Shown here in pieces: positions 1 through 5,923 of a stretch of 9,491 bases of DNA; position 1 is the stretch's first letter, and every line of letters begins with the position of its first letter. The position numbers and the translations under genes are program-made. The notes beneath the pieces were generated by a model, which saw only the letters and a program-made list of their open reading frames with translations, did not search any database and was not told the DNA's origin. The stretch comes from Thermoleophilia bacterium (GTDB lineage Bacteria; Actinomycetota; Thermoleophilia; RBG-16-64-13), in the NCBI GenBank assembly GCA_016929985.1, contig JAFGIH010000403.1, positions 1 to 9,491 on the forward strand, given 5' to 3'.

Positions 1-452
1 CTGCCCGTGCCGGCCGTGGTGGGGATGGCGATAAGAGGCTGCAACTGCCCCGGCACGGGCTTGGCCTTGCCGATGGGAGCGTTGACGTAGTCCAGAAAGT
101 CGGCCGGATAGGTGGTGTAGAGATTGGCCACCTTGGCGGTGTCCATGGTCGAACCGCCGCCGACGGCCACGTAGCCGTCGAACTTGCCCTCTTTCGCGAA
201 GGTGATGGCTTCCTTGAACGACACGTCGTTGGGCTCTATCCGCACCCGGTCGAAGACGGCCGTGTCGACGTTCTCATTCTTCAGAGAATCCAGCACGATG
301 GCCACGGTCTCCGACGACACGAGGTTGGGGTCGGTCACCACCATAACGCGCCGCGCCCCGAGGTCTTTCATGTCGGGCCCCACCTCGCGGGTCGCCCCGC
401 GTCCGAACTTGATGCTCGACGCATCCATACTGAAGATGGTCTCGAGACTCAT
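1..452 (-). CDS. Hydroxyacid-oxoacid transhydrogenase-type iron alcohol dehydrogenase (partial, C-terminus outside window)
   Basis: Only the first 150 residues are present; the gene runs off the left edge. The sequence is that of a group III iron-dependent alcohol dehydrogenase. It has the nucleotide-binding GGGSTMDTAK motif at residues 98-107 and PTTAGTG at 144-150, followed by a partial codon fitting the usual Ser. The stretch VRIEPNDVSFKEAI and the following FLDYVNAPIGK closely resemble hydroxyacid-oxoacid transhydrogenase (animal ADHFE1 and bacterial relatives), which moves hydride between 4-hydroxybutyrate and 2-oxoglutarate with bound NAD. The metal-ligand residues lie in the missing part. 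The ATG at 452 is preceded by GGAGG (458-462) at 5 nt. It lies 112 nt downstream of the kinase gene on the same strand. A TACAAT-like box on the minus strand (526-531) lacks a -35, so whether it has its own promoter is open. The family is certain; the exact substrate is inferred from resemblance recalled from memory. Confidence 0.9.
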   Translation of the reverse strand, partial: MSLETIFSMDASSIKFGRGATREVGPDMKDLGARRVMVVTDPNLVSSETVAIVLDSLKNENVDTAVFDRVRIEPNDVSFKEAITFAKEGKFDGYVAVGGGSTMDTAKVANLYTTYPADFLDYVNAPIGKAKPVPGQLQPLIAIPTTAGTG

Positions 453-457
453 GCGGA

Positions 458-462
458 CCTCC
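458..462 (-). promoter_or_regulatory. Ribosome binding site of the transhydrogenase-type gene
   Basis: GGAGG on the minus strand, 5 nt before the ATG at 452. It supports this ATG over the in-frame Met at residue 9. Confidence 0.75.
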
Positions 463-564
463 GTTCCTAGGCGACGCGCACCGCCGGTCGCGTCTAGGCG
501 TGCGCGGTCATTTCAGTCTCTGCCGATTGTAGAGCATCAGGAGGCCGGGACGCTCGGTCGCCGG

Positions 565-3500
565 TCATGGCTCCCAGTCTTGAGCGTTGATGATCTCCGC
601 GGACTGCCGCGGCGCCATGCCGCCGGCGTCCAACACCTCTCTGACCTTGGCTGCCAGGGACTCGGGCGTGAACGGCTTGCCGATGAAGTTCACACCTTCG
701 TCGAGCCGTCCCGAATGAACAATCGCATCCCGCGCGTGGCCCGACATATAGAGCACCGGCAGGTCAGGCACGCGGGCGAGGAACGACGCGGCGACATCGT
801 TGCCCTGCATGCCGCCCGGCAACACCACGTCGGTGAGAAGGAGATCGGGAGGGATCTCCAGATCATCGAGGAGCTCCAGCGCCTCCGGCCCCGAGCCGGC
901 GACGTAGACCTTATAGCCGAGGCCACCGAGAACACGCGCGACCAGTCTGCGCAACGGAGCTTCATCTTCCACCACCAGTACGGTCTCGGCGCCACCCGAA
1001 GACCGCTCGGTCTTCACCCCAGGTTCAGGGGCAGCCTCCTCCGCAGGCTCCTCCACGCGCGGCAGGTAGAGCTTGAAGGTGGACCCTCTACCAACCTCGC
1101 TGTAGACGTTCACGAACCCGCCGCTCTGCCGGATGAACCCGTACACTGTGGGGAGCCCCAGACCAGTACCTACTCCCGGTTCCTTGGTGGTGAAGAACGG
1201 CTCGAAGACGTGGCCCAAGATGTCCGGGCTAATCCCCACGCCGGTGTCTGAGACCGACAGCAGTACGTAGCTTCCTGCCTGCAGATCAGGGTAGACATCG
1301 GTGTAGTCCTCGGATACATCCACGTTAGCGGTCTCCAGGATGAGCTGCCCCCCATCCGGCATGCCGTCACGCGCGTTGGTGGCCAGATCCATGAGGGCTT
1401 CCTCGAACTGGAGGGGATCGACCTCAGCCGACCCCAAGTCCGGCGCCGGCCGGATGAAGACCTCGATGTCCTCACCGACCAGGTCTTTCAGACGCGGCTC
1501 CACGTCTGCCAGCACGCTGTTGAGGGAGACGACGCGAGGCCGCAGAGCCTGGCGGCGGGAGAAGGCCAATATCTTCTGGGTGAGTGCGCTGGCTCGTTCG
1601 GCAGCGGCTCGGATCTCTTCCGCGTCTCTCTGCACCACCGAGCCCTGGACCTGCTCGTCGGCGAGTATGAGGTTGCCATAGCCCATGATGGCCGTGAGCA
1701 GGTTGTTGAGGTCGTGCGCGATGCCTCCAGCGAGCCGGCCGATCGCTTCCATCGTGGCCGCCTGCCTGATACACTCCTGCGTCTGGTCGAGGGCGTCCTC
1801 CGCCTGCGTGCGATCGCTGACGTCGCGTGCGAAGAGCAGACCGTACTCCCTGCCGTCTTGCTGGACGTAGTTGGCGTTCACCTCCACGGGGATGTCTGTG
1901 CCCTCTTTGGTGCGATGCACCGCCTGGTGTTTGTATGAGCCACGCCGCTTGATCCGGTCCCAGACGCTCCGCCAGTCCTTGGACAGCAGCGGATCGATGT
2001 CGTAGACAGTCATGCCGTGTAGCTCGGCGCACGTGTAGCCCAATCGCTGGCACATCGAATCGCTGGCGTAGACGAGGCGGCCCTCCGGGCTGATCCATAA
2101 GACCGGCTCCGCCGACTCACCCCTGGCAAGATGGGTCGACCGGAGTGACTCTTCCATCTGCTTGCGCCCACTGATGTCGTGCGCAAAGACGAAGCAGTAC
2201 TCCCGGCCCTCGTGCTCACAATGGTCGGCGCTGATCTCGACCGGGATGGTCCGCCCGTCCTTGGTCCGGAACTCGCCTTCACGAGTGTACGGACACTGTT
2301 GCCTGACTTCTTCCCACTTCTGCCGGCGCTCGTCGGGACGGTCCTTCGGAAGGGAAGTATCGACGTCGTAGACGGTCAGTCCGAGCAACTCCTCACGCGT
2401 AAAACCAAGAAGCCGGCACACGGAGTCGTTCACGAAGACCAACCGGCCCTCCGCATCGACCCAGAAGACCGGGTCTCCCGCGTGATTGACGGAGTTCTGT
2501 ACGAGCTTAAGCGCATCCTCCACCTGTCTCAATTCTGTGACGTCCTGCACCACTCCGGCCAGCCTCACGGGCGTACCGGCTTCGTCGCGCAGGGCTTCGC
2601 CGCCGACATGCACCGTGCGGAGGACTCCGTCGCTCAGACGCTGGATCTTGTACTCGAAGTCGAATGAGCCGCCCCCCGTGGTGAGCTTCTGCAAGGTGTC
2701 CGTGACCTGCGCCGGGTCGTCGGCCAGCCGTTGCAGGTCGGCCATGTCGAACGGCATGTACGCCGACGTCTCCGGGATGCCGTGGATGCGCCGGGCCTCA
2801 GGAGAGAGCCACACACTGCGGGCCACCAGATCGATCTCCCAGTTGCCCACGTGGGCGACGGTCTGCGCCTGCAGGAGGCGCGCCTCGCTCTCACGCAGGA
2901 CCTTCTGCGCCTCCACACGCTCGGTGATATCCCTGATGATCGCGAAGCTCCGGGGGAAGCCGAACGTGTCGCAATACGACACCGTCACGCACTCCGCCGG
3001 CAAGATGGTCCCGTCTTTGCGCACGTACGTGAACTGGGATACGGCCTGTCCGTTAGGCAGGCCGCTCTCGAGGCGGTCGACGCGGTCCGCGTCTGCGAAG
3101 ATGATCCCCGTGGGACCCGCGGCGATGATCTCCTCTTTGTTCATGCCCAGCATCTCGCACGCCGCGGCGTTCGCATCTTGGATCGCTCCGTCGGGCGCGA
3201 CCACCAGGATGCCGTCGAAGCTCAACTCGAACAGTCGACGGAACTGCTCCTCACGCTGCCAGATAAGCCGGTCGGCGTTCTCCCGCACGCTCACGTCGCG
3301 CATGCTCTCCACGGCCCCGGACACCGCTCCATCCGCACCGCGTAGGGGAGTCACCGACAGCCAGAGATGGCGCCGGCGGCCGGGGCGGGCGGGGAATTCG
3401 ATCTCGATCTCCGCCGACAATCTGCTCTGTTCGCGCTGGAGTTCTCTGAGTTGTTCCGGCGCCTCGCTCTTGTCGGGCTCGAGGGCCAGATCGATCAGCG

Positions 3501-4368
3501 TCTCGGCGCGATCACCCAAGGCCTCGCGCGCCTTCTCGTCGAACGGCCTCCCGAGTACCTCCGACGCCGGGACCCCCGTAAGCTCCTCGGCGGCTCGGTT
3601 CCATGCAACCACGCGCCGCTGCCCATCCACCGCGAAGGTCGCGTCCGGCAGAAACGCCAGCAGATCGGCGAGTTGTGTGCGTTCGGCCTCGACAGCCGTG
3701 CGAGCAGCCTCCAGATCCCCGGTGGTCCGCGCCGCGTTCAGGGACAAGAAGTTTGCCACCCACGAGATCTCGAAGAGCATCACCAATATGAAGAACGAGA
3801 GAAGTCCCGGTCGGCCGATCTCCTCGAGTTCCGCCCCATACGACCGGACCAGCCAGGCGACGCCGAAGGCCAGTAGGAAAGCCCCGTAAAGGGCGTACAT
3901 GGCGCCGGACACCCGATAGAGAACCTTGTCGCGTCCTGTGGCCCGGCGGAAGATGAGCGCGGCCATTGCCCAGCAGAGCAGCGCAACCGGTGCCATACTC
4001 ACGATCATGCGGGCGGGCGGACTGTCGACTACGAAAACCAGACACGCCAGCACCGCGATGGTCAGAACGGGCACGAGCAGCACACGGTAGTCGAACTTCT
4101 CGCGGCCCAGGAAGTGCCGCAGACCCTCCAGACGTAGGGTGCTGCCCACGATGATGAACCCAGGGATCAGCAGCGCCAGAGCGCCCTCGGAGAGGTGCTC
4201 CCTGTCCACGAGGACATAGAAGGCGACCGCGATGAGCACCTGGCCCAACGTCCAGAGACCAAACCCCCGCTGCGCCCCCCTGGCCCAAGCCGCGATCATG
4301 ACCACGGCGAGAAGCGCGGCTACGCCGGCAGCCGTGATGAGAAGGGTATCGAGATCAAAGTCCGGCAT
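565..4368 (-). CDS. Membrane-bound multi-PAS hybrid sensor histidine kinase with C-terminal receiver
   Basis: A 1267-residue protein. Residues 8-209 contain about seven hydrophobic helices (near 8-28, 36-54, 62-76, 94-114, 121-140, 152-174, 187-209), then a short charged coil. Five PAS domains follow: about 232-360, 373-485, 498-615, 620-735 and 740-853; the third is of PAS_3 type (HVGNWEIDL). HisKA carries the phospho-acceptor His885 in GGIAHDLNNLL. The HATPase domain shows the N box (N998 in DLATNARDG), D1041-TGVG, and GVGTGLGL at 1065-1072. A receiver domain (about 1128-1247) has E1134/D1135, phospho-acceptor D1180 in LLLTDVVLP, S1209 and K1231. The catalytic set is complete. There is no HPt or DNA-binding domain and no separate regulator nearby, so the output partner is unknown. 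An in-frame GTG at 4440 would add 24 residues, but it has no ribosome binding site and lies at or before the predicted transcript start; the ATG at 4368 has AAGGA at 5 nt. The signal sensed is unknown. Confidence 0.93.
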   Translation of the reverse strand: MPDFDLDTLLITAAGVAALLAVVMIAAWARGAQRGFGLWTLGQVLIAVAFYVLVDREHLSEGALALLIPGFIIVGSTLRLEGLRHFLGREKFDYRVLLVPVLTIAVLACLVFVVDSPPARMIVSMAPVALLCWAMAALIFRRATGRDKVLYRVSGAMYALYGAFLLAFGVAWLVRSYGAELEEIGRPGLLSFFILVMLFEISWVANFLSLNAARTTGDLEAARTAVEAERTQLADLLAFLPDATFAVDGQRRVVAWNRAAEELTGVPASEVLGRPFDEKAREALGDRAETLIDLALEPDKSEAPEQLRELQREQSRLSAEIEIEFPARPGRRRHLWLSVTPLRGADGAVSGAVESMRDVSVRENADRLIWQREEQFRRLFELSFDGILVVAPDGAIQDANAAACEMLGMNKEEIIAAGPTGIIFADADRVDRLESGLPNGQAVSQFTYVRKDGTILPAECVTVSYCDTFGFPRSFAIIRDITERVEAQKVLRESEARLLQAQTVAHVGNWEIDLVARSVWLSPEARRIHGIPETSAYMPFDMADLQRLADDPAQVTDTLQKLTTGGGSFDFEYKIQRLSDGVLRTVHVGGEALRDEAGTPVRLAGVVQDVTELRQVEDALKLVQNSVNHAGDPVFWVDAEGRLVFVNDSVCRLLGFTREELLGLTVYDVDTSLPKDRPDERRQKWEEVRQQCPYTREGEFRTKDGRTIPVEISADHCEHEGREYCFVFAHDISGRKQMEESLRSTHLARGESAEPVLWISPEGRLVYASDSMCQRLGYTCAELHGMTVYDIDPLLSKDWRSVWDRIKRRGSYKHQAVHRTKEGTDIPVEVNANYVQQDGREYGLLFARDVSDRTQAEDALDQTQECIRQAATMEAIGRLAGGIAHDLNNLLTAIMGYGNLILADEQVQGSVVQRDAEEIRAAAERASALTQKILAFSRRQALRPRVVSLNSVLADVEPRLKDLVGEDIEVFIRPAPDLGSAEVDPLQFEEALMDLATNARDGMPDGGQLILETANVDVSEDYTDVYPDLQAGSYVLLSVSDTGVGISPDILGHVFEPFFTTKEPGVGTGLGLPTVYGFIRQSGGFVNVYSEVGRGSTFKLYLPRVEEPAEEAAPEPGVKTERSSGGAETVLVVEDEAPLRRLVARVLGGLGYKVYVAGSGPEALELLDDLEIPPDLLLTDVVLPGGMQGNDVAASFLARVPDLPVLYMSGHARDAIVHSGRLDEGVNFIGKPFTPESLAAKVREVLDAGGMAPRQSAEIINAQDWEP

Positions 4369-4373
4369 GGCTG

Positions 4374-4378
4374 TCCTT
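4374..4378 (-). promoter_or_regulatory. Ribosome binding site of the hybrid kinase
   Basis: AAGGA on the minus strand, 5 nt before the ATG at 4368. It decides the start against the longer GTG reading from 4440, which has no such site. Confidence 0.65.
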
Positions 4379-4442
4379 CGGCACAGCTGTCCTCCCGCAT
4401 GGCGCGGACGTCCTAGAGCAGACCTTCCTACAAAGCACACTG

Positions 4443-4471
4443 AGTAAACCTTGCGCGTGCGGACCTTTCAA
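4443..4471 (-). promoter_or_regulatory. Candidate sigma-70-type promoter for the hybrid kinase
   Basis: Read on the minus strand, TTGAAA (4466-4471) and TTTACT (4443-4448) are exactly 17 bp apart. They match the TTGACA/TATAAT consensus at 5 of 6 and 4 of 6 positions. Transcription would begin near 4436, giving a leader of about 68 nt to the ATG at 4368. Both boxes fall largely inside the arms of the inverted repeat at 4444-4478, so a protein bound there would block the promoter. Prediction by eye only. Confidence 0.4.
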
Positions 4472-4478
4472 GGTTTAC
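4444..4478. repeat. Perfect 10-bp inverted repeat between divergent genes (candidate operator)
   Basis: The left arm GTAAACCTTG (4444-4453) and right arm CAAGGTTTAC (4469-4478) are perfect inverted copies separated by 15 bp, 25 bp centre to centre. A third copy of the core makes a nested palindrome, ACCTT-TC-AAGGT (4463-4474), overlapping the right arm. It sits in the 231-bp gap between the kinase (minus) and the SIMPL lipoprotein (plus). The position and the helical spacing (about 2.4 turns) fit an operator. A transcribed hairpin is a less likely alternative, because the loop is long and no T-run follows. Confidence 0.75.
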
Positions 4479-4587
4479 GGAGCAGGAGGGAACTACAATG
4501 GGGTCGACCTGCGTCACAGCCACGTCCTTCGCGCAGACCTGCGCGGAGCTAGGAGACAGGTTCACAGGTCGGGTCGTGTGTCTACCA

Positions 4588-4595
4588 AGGGAGGG
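4588..4595 (+). promoter_or_regulatory. Ribosome binding site of the SIMPL lipoprotein
   Basis: AGGGAGGG lies 4 nt before the GTG at 4600. This start gives a textbook lipoprotein signal peptide. A second strong site (AGGAGGG, 4484-4490) precedes an in-frame ATG at 4498, so the upstream start cannot be dismissed on ribosome binding alone. Confidence 0.7.
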
Positions 4596-4599
4596 AACA

Positions 4600-5388
4600 G
4601 TGGCAACCGGTCGCTTAATCAGGAAGAAGACGCTCGCGCAGGCGATCGCGCTTGTGGGCGTTCTCGTGCTCGCCGGTGCGCTCGTCGCCGGTTGCGGCAG
4701 CACGATCAGCCCCCGAGCCGGATCGGATGAGGCGAGTGGTTCGTTGGTCAACATCATAGTGGTCTCGGGAACAGGCTGGACGACCAGTCTGCCCGACAAG
4801 GCCACCATCCAAGTCAGCGTGGAGAACGATGGGGCGACCTCGGCCGCCGCGCTGGACGCCAACTCCAAAGACACCAAGAAGGTCCTCGACCGTCTGAAGG
4901 CGGAGGGCGTCGCTGAGAGCGCGATCGAGACGGCCAATGTGGTCGTCTATCCCAACCGCTACTACGACAGCACTTCCGGCCAGGAGAAGACCACCGGATA
5001 CCGCGCGCAGAACACCATCACCGTCACGTTCACCGACTTCGAGCTTATGGCCGACGTGTTCGCGGCCGTGACCGAGGCGGGGGCCGACAGCGTCTACGGC
5101 CCGAGCTGGCAACTGTCCGAGGATAACCCCGCGGTTCTCACCGCGCTCTCAAAAGCCGTGGAGAACGCCCGCATCAAGGCCGAGGCCCTCGCCGAGACTC
5201 AAGGTGTGACCCTGGGCAAAGCCATCGTCATCACTGAGGGTTCGGTCTCCATGCCGTCTCCCATCTACCGCGACAAGATGGAAACGTCGGCCGGCGCTGG
5301 TGATGCCGCGGTCACGCCGCCGCCGCTCAGCCCTGAGAACATCGAGGTCTCCGCGAGTGTCTCGGTGACGTACCCGATGCAACGGTAG
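4600..5388 (+). CDS. SIMPL-domain (DUF541) lipoprotein
   Basis: 262 residues from GTG 4600. The N-terminus has a basic stretch (RLIRKK, 5-10), a hydrophobic core (about 12-30) and a lipobox LVAGC with Cys32, so the mature protein should be lipid-anchored outside the membrane. Residues about 53-260 form a SIMPL/DUF541 domain. Visible family features are an early ISVSGTG-like strand (IIVVSGTGW), the helix DANSKDTKKVLDRLKAEGV, the IETANVVVYPNRYYD segment, GYRAQNTITVTF, and the C-terminal helix ARIKAEALAETQGVTLGKAI. SIMPL proteins of other bacteria form oligomeric shells and have been tied to oxidative-stress tolerance (BP26, YggE), but the biochemical role is unsettled. It is divergent from the hybrid kinase across a symmetric control region, which suggests, without proving, shared regulation. 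An in-frame ATG at 4498 would add 34 residues before the signal peptide, which would be unusual for a lipoprotein. Confidence 0.88.
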   Translation: MATGRLIRKKTLAQAIALVGVLVLAGALVAGCGSTISPRAGSDEASGSLVNIIVVSGTGWTTSLPDKATIQVSVENDGATSAAALDANSKDTKKVLDRLKAEGVAESAIETANVVVYPNRYYDSTSGQEKTTGYRAQNTITVTFTDFELMADVFAAVTEAGADSVYGPSWQLSEDNPAVLTALSKAVENARIKAEALAETQGVTLGKAIVITEGSVSMPSPIYRDKMETSAGAGDAAVTPPPLSPENIEVSASVSVTYPMQR

Positions 5389-5414
5389 CGGATCGGCATC
5401 AGACAAACGCATCC

Positions 5415-5448
5415 GAGGCCAGGTCGATCGCAGGGTCGACCTGGCCTC
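5415..5448. terminator. Bidirectional hairpin terminator between SIMPL and DksA-like genes
   Basis: A 13-bp stem, GAGGCCAGGTCGA (5415-5427) against TCGACCTGGCCTC (5436-5448), is perfect, with an 8-nt loop. It lies 26 bp after the SIMPL stop and 19 bp beyond the stop of the converging DksA-like gene, so it can end both transcripts. Only short T-runs flank it, as is common in high-GC bacteria, so it is either a T-poor intrinsic terminator or a 3'-end-protecting hairpin. Confidence 0.8.
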
Positions 5449-5467
5449 TTCGCATCGTGGGCCGGGG

Positions 5468-5833
5468 TCAGACCGCCTGTGACCTCTCCAGCTCCCTCTG
5501 GTGCTCCAGGCAGAGAGTGGCGAACGGCATAGCCTGCAGCCGTCCCTCGCCGATGGGCTCACCACAGCGGTCGCAACGGCCGTAGCTACCCTCTTCGATC
5601 TTCTCCAACGCTCGGTCAACCTGGGCGAGCAGGTGCTGGGTGTTGCCCTGTAGCGACAGGTCCAGCTCCCGGTTGAGGGTCACCGTGCCGACATCGGCCA
5701 TGTGCTGATCGGACGACTCCTCACCAGACTCGTCCTCCAAACCCACGGCCAGCGATTCAGAAACCTCCTCGTCCAATTCGACGAGTTGGGAGCGGAGTCT
5801 CTGGAGCTCCTCTTTCGCCTTCTCGGGATCCAT
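5468..5833 (-). CDS. DksA/TraR-type zinc-finger regulator (YteA-like)
   Basis: 121 residues. Residues 3-80 are helical and highly charged, fitting the coiled coil of DksA/TraR proteins that enters the RNA polymerase secondary channel. An acidic turn region (EDESGEESSD, 33-42) is followed by SDQHMADVGTVTLNRELD, which resembles the DNHPADxAT stretch of the YteA branch. The C-terminal finger is C87-x2-C90-x17-C108-x2-H111 with the family's GEPIGEGRLQAMPFA between; the usual fourth Cys is His here. Family members tune transcription initiation, some together with ppGpp; the effect here is not known. An in-frame GTG at 5860 adds nine residues but has no ribosome binding site. The ATG at 5833, with GAGG upstream at loose spacing, starts the common MDPEKAKEEL opening. 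It lies 90 nt downstream of the SLH gene on the same strand, with no clear terminator between. Confidence 0.87.
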   Translation of the reverse strand: MDPEKAKEELQRLRSQLVELDEEVSESLAVGLEDESGEESSDQHMADVGTVTLNRELDLSLQGNTQHLLAQVDRALEKIEEGSYGRCDRCGEPIGEGRLQAMPFATLCLEHQRELERSQAV

Positions 5834-5923
5834 CTCACCAGTCCTCGGGGTCGTGTTCACGTTGTACGCACGCAGGTACTAGACGAATACCTGGAAAGAA
5901 CGGGCCGGAAACCTGACCAGGGC

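Noticed and set aside
453..564. Own promoter or terminator between the kinase and the dehydrogenase
   Set aside because: Only an isolated TACAAT box on the minus strand (526-531) and a weak 6-bp inverted repeat (GACGCG/CGCGTC) are seen; neither has supporting context.
184..1251. Long plus-strand open frame of 355 codons opposite the dehydrogenase and the kinase receiver
   Set aside because: It lies antisense to two clearly conserved domains, has a low-complexity Arg-rich translation and no ribosome binding site; open antisense frames are expected at this GC content.
2486..3889. Long plus-strand open frame of 467 codons opposite the kinase PAS region
   Set aside because: The translation is Ser/Arg-rich with no recognisable domain and is fully antisense to conserved PAS coding sequence.
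4369..4440. GTG start at 4440 for the kinase
   Set aside because: No ribosome binding site and an Arg/Cys-rich extension; the predicted transcript starts near 4436.
4531..4544. Short GCGCA-GACC-TGCGC hairpin and ACCTGCG direct repeats upstream of the SIMPL start, considered as a riboswitch
   Set aside because: The stem is too small and there is no match to a known riboswitch layout.
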